Assembly: GCA_964454015.1 (NCBI GenBank)
Contig: CAYVQF010000102.1
Span: 1-8,665, forward strand
Length of the DNA stretch: 8,665 nucleotides
DNA from: CAYVQF01 sp964454015
GTDB lineage: Bacteria > Myxococcota_A > Bradymonadia > UBA4248
Direction: 5' to 3'
Shown here: positions 1 to 6,437 of the stretch, one piece after another
How positions within the stretch are numbered: the first letter of the stretch is position 1
How the letters are laid out: the number at the start of each line of letters is the position of its first letter
Made by a program: the position numbers and the translations under genes
Notes under the pieces: generated by a model
Database searches by the model: none
What the model was told of the DNA's origin: nothing
Seen by the model: only the letters and a program-made list of their open reading frames with translations

Positions 1-325
1 GCCTGAGTGGCACCGGGATGCGAACGACCGTAGGGGGCGACCTACGCGTCGCCCCATCGACGGGCGCCTAAGTGTCACCAGGATGCCAACGAAGGTAGGG
101 GGCGACCTACGCGTCGCCCCGTCGACGGACGCCTGAGTGGCACCGGGATGCCAACGAAGGTAGGGGGCGACCTACGCGTCGCCCCGTCAACGGGCGCCTG
201 AGTGGCACCGGGATGCGAACGACCGTAGGGGGCGACCTACGCGTCGCCCCGTCAACGGGGGCCTAAGTGTCACCAGGATGCGAACGACCGTAGGGGGCGA
301 CCTACGCGTCGCCCCGTCAACGGGC
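1..325. repeat. Five-unit 65-bp tandem array of palindromic (REP-like) elements
   Basis: Five head-to-tail units of exactly 65 bp begin at 1, 66, 131, 196 and 261, each starting GCCTRAGTG. Every unit carries an inverted repeat with arms GGGGCGAC and GTCGCCCC around the 6-nt loop CTACGC (34-41 and 48-55 in unit 1). A competing short hairpin, GTAGG/CCTAC, overlaps the left arm. The core is invariant. The flanks vary in blocks: TGAGTGGCACCGGG versus TAAGTGTCACCAGG, then CGAACGACCG versus CCAACGAAGG. No unique spacers separate the units and no protein signal is seen. The window opens at a unit boundary, so the array may continue to the left. The hairpin resembles GTAGGGGCGAC-type intergenic palindromes found in many GC-rich genomes; that family link is from memory. 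Function is unknown. Confidence 0.93.
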
Positions 326-524
326 GCCAGGCTGTCATTTCCCCCGTGGATACAGGGCTGGGGGGCGAGGTCTCAAACGCCGGCACGTGGCCCCCCAACC
401 CGCGCATTTCACATGTTTTACCTATAAAATCGCAACATTGGCACCCCCTCTCCATGCATGGAGAGGGGGCTGGGGGGTGAGGTCTCAAACGCCAGACTGT
501 CATTTCCCCATGGAGAGGGCACCA
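326..524. repeat. Degenerate copies of a second intergenic repeat family
   Basis: Two related direct-repeat pairs lie here. The first is a GCCAG-[GA]-CTGTCATTTCCCC block at 326-350 and 491-514. The second is a CTGGGGGGYGAGGTCTCAAACGCC-like block at 355-381 and 465-493. In the antisense direction they read as chance peptides of the FETSPPSP type, a hallmark of a widespread non-coding repeat rather than a gene. Between the copies, 391-443 is a less GC-rich stretch (CATGTTTTACCTATAAAATC) in which I see no defined element. No open reading frame here has a ribosome-binding site or protein-like composition. Confidence 0.75.
444..469. repeat. Perfect 26-bp palindrome
   Basis: The half-site CCCCCTCTCCATG is followed directly by its exact reverse complement CATGGAGAGGGGG, giving a 13+13 bp inverted repeat without a loop. 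It is joined to the second repeat family, since GCTGGGGGGTGAGG follows at once. A partial half-site, CCATGGAGAGGG, recurs near 508-519. It could form a cruciform or an RNA hairpin. It has no adjacent T-run, so it is not a classical intrinsic terminator. Confidence 0.85.
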
Positions 525-565
525 GTAGGGGGCGACCTACGCGTCGCCCCGTCGACGGACGCCTA
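525..565. repeat. Sixth, shortened copy of the 65-bp unit core
   Basis: The stretch GTAGGGGGCGACC...GTCGCCCCGTCGACGGACGCCTA repeats the hairpin core and right flank of the 65-bp units, about 200 bp beyond the array. Its left flank reads GGCACCAG directly followed by TAGGGGG. About 14 bp present in array units (GATGCGAACGACCG) are missing, so this looks like an internally deleted or independently inserted copy. It ends about 25 bp before a promoter-like TTGACA. Confidence 0.88.
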
Positions 566-589
566 CCCGCCGCCCCCGACCGCCCAAGA

Positions 590-618
590 TTGACACCGCT
601 AGGCGCCATCATTAGTCT
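590..618 (+). promoter_or_regulatory. Predicted sigma70-type promoter for the esterase gene
   Basis: A perfect -35 hexamer TTGACA (590-595) is followed after 17 bp by TAGTCT (613-618), which keeps the important first, second and last -10 bases. Transcription would start near 625 and leave a leader of about 100 nt before the ATG at 728. The rest of 566-727 shows no gene, and I see no terminator-like or riboswitch-like fold in it. This is a consensus match only. Confidence 0.4.
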
Positions 619-727
619 GCGGCCCGCCGCGCGCGCCCCGGCGTGACGCGCCACAGCGAAGTCAGCCCGACTGAACACTTGGGTGGAAGCAAAAGGCAGC
701 CCCGCGCTGCACCAGCAACAGGTCGAC

Positions 728-1507
728 ATGAGCCATATTCACATTATCCATGACTTTTATTCGTACCCCGAGCACACCACCCGCACCCTGCGGATCTACA
801 CCCCCTCCTGCTACGACTGGGATCTGCAGCGGCACTACCCCGTGCTCTACATGATGGACGGGCAGAACGTCTTCAGTCACCCCGCCTCGGCCCTCTTCCA
901 CACCTGGTGCGCCAACACCACCATGGACCGCCTCCTCCACGAAGGCCGCACCCAGCCGTGGATCATCGTCGGCATCGACCACCTCCCCAACCGCTTCGAC
1001 GAGTACACCCCTTGGCCCTACAGCCGCAAAGGCATCCACGCGCCCAAGGGACACCTCTTCCTGGATTGCGTCGCCAACCACATCAAGCCCTTCATCGATC
1101 GCACCTACCGCACCCTGCCCGGCCCCGAACACACCGCCCTCATGGGCGCCTCGCTGGGCGGCTTGATGGCCCTCTACTGCGGCTATGAGCGCCCCGACGT
1201 CTTTGGTCGCCTCGGCGCCGTCTCCCCCACCCTGATGTGGTCCGACTACCGCGTCTTCGACCAGTGGGCGGCCAAGCACGACACCTGGTCCCGCATCTAC
1301 ATGGACACCGGCGACAACGAGCGCATCTGGGTCGAGGACATCTACCTCAACTACGCCGACATCACCCAAAAATTCTACGACCACCTGCGCGGTCTCGGCT
1401 ACGGCCCCCACGAGGCCCTCATCTTCGTCGAGCCCAACGCCAATCACCACGAAATCGACTGGCAACGCCGCTTCCCCACCATGGTGGAATTGCTGCTCAA
1501 CCCCTGA
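728..1507 (+). CDS. Esterase D/Fes-family alpha/beta hydrolase, cytoplasmic
   Basis: The product is a 259-residue alpha/beta-hydrolase of the putative esterase family (enterochelin esterase/esterase D type, Pfam PF00756), expected to hydrolyse an ester. The substrate cannot be read from the sequence. Family landmarks in order are YPVLYMMDGQNVF (37-49), VGID (81-84), an R..EYTPW block (89-96), nucleophile elbow GASLGG with Ser142, YMDTGDNE with probable acid Asp193, and NHHEIDW with probable catalytic His241 (His240 adjacent). No signal peptide or membrane segment is seen, so it is probably cytoplasmic, unlike its neighbours. I chose the ATG at 728 because AGG lies 5 nt upstream and family homology begins just after it. 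A GTG at 683 would add 15 unrelated residues without a ribosome-binding site. It converges with the next gene across 60 bp. Family call is strong, substrate unknown. Confidence 0.88.
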   Translation: MSHIHIIHDFYSYPEHTTRTLRIYTPSCYDWDLQRHYPVLYMMDGQNVFSHPASALFHTWCANTTMDRLLHEGRTQPWIIVGIDHLPNRFDEYTPWPYSRKGIHAPKGHLFLDCVANHIKPFIDRTYRTLPGPEHTALMGASLGGLMALYCGYERPDVFGRLGAVSPTLMWSDYRVFDQWAAKHDTWSRIYMDTGDNERIWVEDIYLNYADITQKFYDHLRGLGYGPHEALIFVEPNANHHEIDWQRRFPTMVELLLNP

Positions 1508-1567
1508 TTTTATTTCGGGGATCCACCCAAGCCCACTTCGCGGGCGCTCGGCCAAACGGTCCGCGCC

Positions 1568-3073
1568 TCAGTTGGGCGGGATCTCTTGCAGCCACTCGGT
1601 GATCTGCGCCATCGTCGTCGACGCCCAGGGCAGCCCAAAGTGGTTCACCCCTTCATCGACCACGGTCTCGCGCACCTGGCTCAGCCCCGTCTGCAGCGTG
1701 CAGCTATCCTGCAACACCAAGCCATCGCTTGGGCCCGCCGTCTCGTTGAGCACGTAGGCAATGTCCTGCGCGCCGCCGCACAGCAGGTAGATGGGGAGCT
1801 GCGGCGGCGTGTTCTTGGCCTGCATGGCCGCCACCAGCGACCCTTGCGCCATGGCGAAGTCGATCCCCAAGCTCGACGAGACGAAGCCGTTGCCGCCGTG
1901 ATAGGTGGTATGATAGTCCTGGTTCACTGTCGAGACCGGATAGAGATCGTCCCAACGGGCCAGCATCTGCTTCTGCCCCGGGAAGAAATCGCCTTCCTCC
2001 GTCTCGTAGATCGAGAGGTCCTTGCGCGTGTACTGCACGAAGTAACAGGTCATCATCGTATGCGGCGAGGGCGCGTTGGCGATGCCGCCGCACACGGGGT
2101 AAATGCCCATGGAGGGCAAGATGCCGTAGCGGAAGGTGTAGTCCAAGCCGCCGTTGGGCGCCCCCAGCAGGATGAGCTTGCCCACCTGGTCGCCGTAGGG
2201 GCTCGTCCCTGGGCCCGGCGGCACGATACCCGCCGCGTACAGCCGCGCGGCGAAACCGCCCTTGCTCCAGGCCACCACGTCGACCGCTGGCGCGCCCGTG
2301 CGGTGGCGGATGATGTCCAGGGCGTCCCCGATCTGCTGCGCCCAGTAGCGGTTGTCCCCGTGCATGTGGGGGAAGGTGATGGCGAAGACCCGGAAGCCCT
2401 CAGCGTGCAGATGCTGGAGCAAGCCCGTGCTCGGACAGAAGAGGGGAGAACCGCAGTAGTTGATGAGATCGGGCGCCGCCCACGCTTGGTTGGCGTTGGT
2501 GTTGGCGCCTGTGATCAGCAGCACCGGCGGGTAGGGCGAGGGCTGGTCCCAATCCGGGCCATAGTGCAAGAGAAAATCGCCGGCCGGCGGGCGGGCGCTG
2601 CCGAAGTGCGCCTCCGTCTCCGAGTCGTGATCGTTGCGGCCGCTCTCCAGATAGTCTTCCTCCTTGAAGAAGTCGCGACTGTCGCCCCAGGTCTCGACCG
2701 AGTCCCAGCCGTGGCGCGCCTCGTCGTCCGTACCCTTTAGCGTCAGGTAGGTCGGCAGCGGCCACGGCTCGACCACGTCGGGCGGCAGGTCCGTCACCAC
2801 ATCGCTGAGCTCCGCCGGCGGTACGTCGGCGACGTCCACGACATCGGGGCTCACCTCGACGGGGACATCCACCCCATCGCTGCTGTCGGGCAGCGCATCA
2901 GGCGCGACATCCTGCGGCGGTACTTCCTGGATGTCCGTCACTTCGGGCCCCACCTCGCCGCCGAGGTCATTGACGTCTTGATAGGGCGCGTCGGCCTGGT
3001 GGGGCGTCGCATCGGCGCAGGACCACAGAAGCAACGGACCGATGAGCAGCGCAACGGCGACGGAATAACGCAT
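1568..3073 (-). CDS. Lipid-anchored alpha/beta hydrolase (lipase/esterase-like) with Asp/Val/Pro tether
   Basis: The product has 501 residues. Its lipoprotein signal peptide has a hydrophobic core and lipobox LWS-C with Cys19. An acidic D/V/P/E-rich tether with repeated DV motifs follows (about 28-105), then a hydrolase domain (about 108-500). The domain shows LLITGANTNANQAW (185-198) in the oxyanion-loop position, VVAWSKGG with nucleophile Ser270 (A-x-S-x-G rather than G-x-S-x-G), LLGAPNGG (302-309), a likely acid Asp450 in PSDGLV and a likely base His478 in GVNHFGL. Cys207/Cys213 could pair in an extracytoplasmic enzyme. The start at 3073 is set by GGAG five bases upstream; a longer reading to 3202 would bury the signal peptide. 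It probably acts on lipid or ester substrates at the cell surface or periplasm. Substrate is unknown, and a PHA-depolymerase-like or lipase role is equally possible. Confidence 0.85.
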   Translation of the reverse strand: MRYSVAVALLIGPLLLWSCADATPHQADAPYQDVNDLGGEVGPEVTDIQEVPPQDVAPDALPDSSDGVDVPVEVSPDVVDVADVPPAELSDVVTDLPPDVVEPWPLPTYLTLKGTDDEARHGWDSVETWGDSRDFFKEEDYLESGRNDHDSETEAHFGSARPPAGDFLLHYGPDWDQPSPYPPVLLITGANTNANQAWAAPDLINYCGSPLFCPSTGLLQHLHAEGFRVFAITFPHMHGDNRYWAQQIGDALDIIRHRTGAPAVDVVAWSKGGFAARLYAAGIVPPGPGTSPYGDQVGKLILLGAPNGGLDYTFRYGILPSMGIYPVCGGIANAPSPHTMMTCYFVQYTRKDLSIYETEEGDFFPGQKQMLARWDDLYPVSTVNQDYHTTYHGGNGFVSSSLGIDFAMAQGSLVAAMQAKNTPPQLPIYLLCGGAQDIAYVLNETAGPSDGLVLQDSCTLQTGLSQVRETVVDEGVNHFGLPWASTTMAQITEWLQEIPPN

Positions 3074-3134
3074 CTTGTCTCCTGCATGGGGGGGCGTCGA
3101 GGCCAAGGCGCGGGCGCGCCACATCGCGGCTCTA

Positions 3135-3164
3135 TTGATAGCCGAAAGGGGCCCCTCGTGGCAA
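3135..3164 (-). promoter_or_regulatory. Possible promoter of the hydrolase lipoprotein gene
   Basis: On the minus strand TTGCCA (3159-3164) and TATCAA (3135-3140) are 18 bp apart, a 5/6 and 4/6 match to sigma70 hexamers. The implied leader is about 55 nt. The spacer contains a 10-bp perfect palindrome, AGGGGCCCCT (3147-3156), that might bind a regulator. The rest of the 254-bp divergent region shows no equally good promoter for the plus-strand CAP gene. Consensus match only. Confidence 0.3.
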
Positions 3165-3327
3165 ATGAATCCCCATACTAGGCGTGGCATCCCGGCCACC
3201 ACGGCGGCCCACGGCCTCCCTCATGCGGCGCCCGCTCCGACTCGCCTTCCCTTGATCTTTGCCCGCCACAGCGGCACCCTGAGTACTTGTCGTCTCCTGT
3301 GAGGTCACCGCGACCGGAGGTCAGCCC

Positions 3328-3822
3328 ATGCCGCGCCAGATCCTGTTTCTTTTCGCCTTTCTCCTCGGCTGCTCATGGCTCTGCGTCGCCTGCGGCGACG
3401 ACGACCCGAGCCACCAAGACCCCTGCCCGCCCGGTGCCACCAGCGAGGTGTGCCAGGTCTTCTTCCTGGTCAACGAGGCCCGCGTCGACAACGGCCTCGA
3501 ACCCTACGTCTACGACCGCCACCTGGCGCGCGCCGCCCAAGAACACGCCAGGGACATGGTCGACAACAACTACTTCAGCCACACCTCCCTCGACGGCCGC
3601 TCCTTCGTCGATCGCATCAACGCCACGGCCTACGCCGGCTCGCCCCGCGGCGAGAACATCGCCAAGGGGCAGCGCACCCCCGAGCAGGTCATGAGCAGTT
3701 GGATGGGCTCTTCGGGACACCGCGCCAACATCCTCTCGGCCGGCAGCAATGAGATCGGCGTCGGCTTCTACCAAAACACCTGGGTCCAGGTCTTTGGCTT
3801 CCGCCGCCCTGTCACCCCCTGA
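3328..3822 (+). CDS. CAP/SCP-domain lipoprotein
   Basis: The product has 164 residues: a lipoprotein signal peptide, a short Asp/Pro/Cys linker, and a CAP (cysteine-rich secretory protein/antigen 5/PR-1, PF00188) domain from about 44 to 160. CAP landmarks in order are FFLVNEARVDNGLEP (45-59), EHARDM with His73, NYFSHTSLDGRSF with His85, RGENIAKG with Glu109, SSWMGSSGHRANIL with His131, and IGVGFY (143-148). These match the bacterial SCP pattern, including the His/Glu pocket. The lipid-bearing residue is ambiguous: LLGC gives Cys15 and CVAC gives Cys22, with DDD following the latter. Cys33 and Cys42 could form a disulfide. GGAGG seven bases upstream fixes the ATG. CAP proteins are secreted and have been linked to lipid or sterol binding and, rarely, proteolysis. 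The role here is unknown. It lies divergent from the hydrolase gene. Confidence 0.92.
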   Translation: MPRQILFLFAFLLGCSWLCVACGDDDPSHQDPCPPGATSEVCQVFFLVNEARVDNGLEPYVYDRHLARAAQEHARDMVDNNYFSHTSLDGRSFVDRINATAYAGSPRGENIAKGQRTPEQVMSSWMGSSGHRANILSAGSNEIGVGFYQNTWVQVFGFRRPVTP

Positions 3823-3848
3823 TCGCCCCCGTCAGCGCCACAAAGCCT

Positions 3849-4343
3849 TCACTCGCCGGTGAAGTGCAGCGCCCGCCCATCGGGGCAGGACAACACGAGC
3901 TGCCCCGCCTCCACCTTGGCGCTGCGCACCTCGCGCAACACCCCCACGACGTCGACGCCGTAACGACCCGGCTCAGCGAGCGGCTCGCAGGCCATCTTCG
4001 TCGTGCCGCAGCCGCTGATGTGGAGCTCCCCGTCTTTCATCGCCACATCGCAGTAGAGCTGGTTGCAATCCAAGGTGCCCCCACAATTTTCGGCCCCGCA
4101 GAGCAAGGTCATGGGCATGGTTTGCTGGACCGCACTCCCCTCACTGAAGTGGGACAGCGTCCAGGTCTTCCCCAGCCAGGCCGCCGCCACCTCGCCCTCC
4201 GCCGTGGCCTCGGCCGCGTTGGCCACCAGGCCAGCCGCCTCGGGCTCCGCTGGCGCCGCTGGCAGCTCCGGAGTCGGGACCTGCGGACCACAGCCGAAGA
4301 ACGCTACCCCCAAGACCACCATCAGGCACCACACTTTGCTCAT
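3849..4343 (-). CDS. META/HslJ-like domain lipoprotein, cysteine-rich
   Basis: The product has 164 residues: a lipoprotein signal peptide ending AFFG-C (Cys18), an Ala/Pro/Glu linker (about 20-55), and a META-type domain (PF03724, HslJ-like) from about 56 to the end. Signature points are GKTWTL (58-63), GGTLDCNQLYC (88-98) matching the family GCN block, a D/G turn then LHISGC, and TTKMAC (114-119) matching the conserved T-x-MAC. The last strand is LVLSCPDGRALHF. The domain has seven Cys (82, 87, 93, 98, 112, 119, 153), more than the usual one or two, which suggests disulfides in an oxidising compartment. Start: the ATG at 4343 begins the signal peptide, but the ribosome site is imperfect (GGGAGG is 11 nt away, AAAGGG abuts the ATG). 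META proteins are linked to stress or antibiotic tolerance in some bacteria; the role here is unknown. It converges on the CAP gene with only 26 bp between stops. Confidence 0.82.
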   Translation of the reverse strand: MSKVWCLMVVLGVAFFGCGPQVPTPELPAAPAEPEAAGLVANAAEATAEGEVAAAWLGKTWTLSHFSEGSAVQQTMPMTLLCGAENCGGTLDCNQLYCDVAMKDGELHISGCGTTKMACEPLAEPGRYGVDVVGVLREVRSAKVEAGQLVLSCPDGRALHFTGE

Positions 4344-4450
4344 CCCTTTCGTCGCCTCCCGGAGAAAAAAACAACCGACCGCCCGTGCCCCGAGCGCGCC
4401 CAAGCCCCCGTAGCCGAAGCCTGCGGCGCACCTCGCGCCACGCTCGCACC

Positions 4451-4479
4451 AGCATAGGTCAACGCCCAATCGTCAACAA
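4451..4479 (-). promoter_or_regulatory. Weak promoter candidate for the META lipoprotein gene
   Basis: On the minus strand TTGTTG (4474-4479) and TATGCT (4451-4456) lie 17 bp apart in the 205-bp gap downstream of the GH1 gene. A direct repeat of TTGAC overlaps the spacer. The leader would be about 100 nt and includes a run of seven T (minus strand, about 4366-4372). That run has no clear stem before it, so I do not call a terminator. Low support. Confidence 0.22.
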
Positions 4480-4548
4480 CCGCCGCACGATCTGCCAACC
4501 GGCGGCGACCCAGACGCCCTCCCCGACGCGGCGCCAGCCTCACCCCAT

Positions 4549-6306
4549 TCAGGGCTGCTCCGGGTGCATGGGGCCATTGCCCCCAAAGGCGGCCCTATCT
4601 TCCGCCGAGACCCCGCGCCGCTGGGCGATGGCGCCCAGCACCTCGGCGCCCAAGGTCGGCTGGCGATCATAGCTCCCGCTCACCCCATCCGTATCGACCC
4701 GGTAGAGGCCAAAGCGCGGGTGAAAGCCTTCGGCCCACTCGAAGTTGTCCAGCAGGGACCAGTGGTAATAACCGCGCACGTCCACCCCCTCCTGGATCAC
4801 CTGGTGCAGCGCTTCCAAGACCCGCACCACCGCTTCAGCGCGCCGCTCGCCGACCTCCGTCGCGATGCCCGACTCGGTGATCACCAGGGGCAGCTCGGGA
4901 TAGCGGACGGCATAGTCGCGCAAGACGTCGATCAGGCCGGGCACCCAGAACTCATAGGCCATGGATGGCACGTAGTGGCTCGGATCGGCCGGTGGGATGC
5001 ACGCACCGAAGTCGAAATCGCCAAAGCACAGGGTGCCCTTGATCGGCGGAATCAACGGGAGCTGACCACTGACCCCGGCGCGAAAATAGTACTGCAAACC
5101 CAGCCAATCCAACTTGCCGCGCCACTCGGGCCAAGCCTCGGCCGCGCTGCCGTCCAGGTCGGGGTCGAAGGTCCCGTCCAACAAGGACTGGACGATCAAA
5201 TCGTGGTAGATGTAGCGCACCGCCTCGGCGGCGGCCACGTCATCGGGGTGATCGCTGCGGCGGTTGCCCCGCGCCGGCACCCAATCGGCAATGGAGAGTG
5301 AGAGCCCGACATCGGCGGCCCTGCCATCGCCCGTGGCGTCCACCCCATCATGCGCCTTGATGGCGTCGTACGCCGCGACGTAAGCCCGCAGGTAGTTGCG
5401 ATAGACCGCCACCAAATCGGGCGTGGCAAACAACAGGTTCTCGCCGGGGGGAAAGTAACCTACGCCGTAGGCGGCCATGAGGTAGTTCACGGGCTCGTTC
5501 AAGACACACCACTCGTCGACCCGGTCCCCATAGCGTTCAGCCACCAGAGCCGCGAAGTCACCGAAGGAGCGCACGATCTCATCGGCGCCCTGAGGGTGGC
5601 CCCAACCGCAGAGGTTCGTGTCGTCCGGGAGCGCATCGGCCGCACAGGGCGGCTGGCGAAAGTCGTGCACCCAGATCGGGCTGGAGAAGTGATGCAGGGT
5701 CACCATGGGGCGCACCCCGGCGGCGACCAAGGCGTCGATGAGGGCGTCGTAGTGGGCCAAGCCCTCCTCGGAAATCACCCCGCGCTCGGGCTCGATGCGC
5801 GACCAATCGATGCTGAAACGATAGGCGTCCAGGTGCATCGCCGTGATGAGGCCGACATCGGCCAAGGCCCGGGTCGCTCCCTGCACGGCCTCGCCAACGG
5901 GGGTCCCCTGCCCCATGCCCCCCTGCGCCTCGGGCAAAGTCCAGAAATGCCAATCGCTGTGCGCCAGTCCGTCCTCGATCTGGGCCGCCGCCGTCGCCGC
6001 GCCAAAGCGAAAGCCACCGCGCCCGGCCGGCTGGGTCAATGACGCCATGGCGCCAACATGCAGGGGGTCCGGCAGGGGTAGCGCTCCCTCATCCAGGTCG
6101 TCAGCGTCGCCACTGTCTTCTGGATCCACCTCCTCTGGGCGTGCGTCTGGGGCCAGATCCACCCCGTCAGGGTCGAGATCGGCCATGACATCCTCCGTCT
6201 CCGCGGCGTCGTCAGGCAGGTCGGGCTCATTGGCAGGCGACGGCGTACAGCTCAACAGCCACGCCAGCGACAAAAACAACACGAACGCGGTCGTCCACAG
6301 GCGCAT
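4549..6306 (-). CDS. Lipid-anchored GH1-family beta-glycosidase
   Basis: The product has 585 residues: lipobox LLSC (Cys20), a strongly acidic D/E/P tether (about 26-80) and a glycoside hydrolase family 1 barrel (about 98-562). GH1 markers are FGAATAAAQIEDG (101-113, Gln109), YRFSIDWSRIEP (162-173), TLHHF with His206, VLNEP with acid/base Glu271, YYF (406-408), VITESG with nucleophile Glu478 (TESG rather than the usual TENG), and YYHWSLLDNFEW with Trp516, Glu523 and Trp524. Both catalytic Glu are present, so it should be an active retaining beta-glycosidase. Beta-glucoside or beta-galactoside specificity cannot be read. Cys221/Cys233 and Cys427/Cys436 bracket loop insertions and probably form disulfides. 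The start at 6306 is fixed by GGAGG four bases upstream; a longer reading to 6390 would hide the signal peptide. Anchoring suggests it trims oligosaccharides at the cell surface or in the periplasm. Confidence 0.93.
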   Translation of the reverse strand: MRLWTTAFVLFLSLAWLLSCTPSPANEPDLPDDAAETEDVMADLDPDGVDLAPDARPEEVDPEDSGDADDLDEGALPLPDPLHVGAMASLTQPAGRGGFRFGAATAAAQIEDGLAHSDWHFWTLPEAQGGMGQGTPVGEAVQGATRALADVGLITAMHLDAYRFSIDWSRIEPERGVISEEGLAHYDALIDALVAAGVRPMVTLHHFSSPIWVHDFRQPPCAADALPDDTNLCGWGHPQGADEIVRSFGDFAALVAERYGDRVDEWCVLNEPVNYLMAAYGVGYFPPGENLLFATPDLVAVYRNYLRAYVAAYDAIKAHDGVDATGDGRAADVGLSLSIADWVPARGNRRSDHPDDVAAAEAVRYIYHDLIVQSLLDGTFDPDLDGSAAEAWPEWRGKLDWLGLQYYFRAGVSGQLPLIPPIKGTLCFGDFDFGACIPPADPSHYVPSMAYEFWVPGLIDVLRDYAVRYPELPLVITESGIATEVGERRAEAVVRVLEALHQVIQEGVDVRGYYHWSLLDNFEWAEGFHPRFGLYRVDTDGVSGSYDRQPTLGAEVLGAIAQRRGVSAEDRAAFGGNGPMHPEQP

Positions 6307-6322
6307 GACACCTCCACAGGGC

Positions 6323-6340
6323 GACCCCGCGCGCGGGGTC
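6323..6340. promoter_or_regulatory. 18-bp perfect palindrome upstream of the GH1 gene
   Basis: GACCCCGCG is followed by its exact reverse complement CGCGGGGTC, giving an 18-bp palindrome that ends 16 bp before the GH1 ATG and about 7 bp before its GGAGG. It could be an operator for a dimeric repressor or a leader hairpin affecting ribosome access. No sugar-regulator site family is recognised, so the role is inferred from position and symmetry alone. Confidence 0.4.
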
Positions 6341-6360
6341 ACGCTTGGTTTATGGCGCGT

Positions 6361-6390
6361 GTCATAGCGTCTTTTCGGCCCCCGGCGCAA
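6361..6390 (-). promoter_or_regulatory. Weak promoter candidate for the GH1 gene
   Basis: On the minus strand TTGCGC (6385-6390) and TATGAC (6361-6366) are 18 bp apart, each matching four of six sigma70 positions. The start would fall near 6354, which places the 18-bp palindrome in the early transcribed leader. Consensus match only. Confidence 0.25.
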
Positions 6391-6437
6391 GGGGGGCGAG
6401 AGGGCTGCCCCAGGGGGGGACTTTGGGCGGCGTCGGG

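Noticed and set aside
1..325. CRISPR array
   Set aside because: The 65-bp units are contiguous and near-identical along their whole length, with no unique spacers, and no cas gene is in the window.
683..727. Upstream GTG start adding 15 residues to the esterase
   Set aside because: No Shine-Dalgarno sequence precedes it, and the added residues show no family similarity.
418..729. Small minus-strand protein of about 100 residues over the repeat region
   Set aside because: It reads through the repeat families (FETSPPSP-type peptides), has no ribosome-binding site and overlaps the esterase promoter.
662..1555. Long minus-strand reading frame opposite the esterase
   Set aside because: It is antisense to a clear esterase with an intact catalytic set; its Gly/Val/Ala-rich composition is the usual shadow of GC-rich codon use.
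1586..2740. 384-residue plus-strand reading frame opposite the hydrolase lipoprotein
   Set aside because: It has Arg/His/Ala-rich shadow composition and no family features; the minus-strand gene has a signal peptide, a ribosome-binding site and a triad.
4366..4372. T7 run as intrinsic terminator of the GH1 gene
   Set aside because: No inverted repeat precedes it on the minus strand, and it lies close to the META gene start.
6367..6402. Second hairpin (GCCCCC/GGGGGC) as terminator of the repeat-protein gene
   Set aside because: The stem is only 6 bp of G/C in a G-rich tract, it lacks a U-run on the minus strand, and it overlaps the GH1 promoter candidate.
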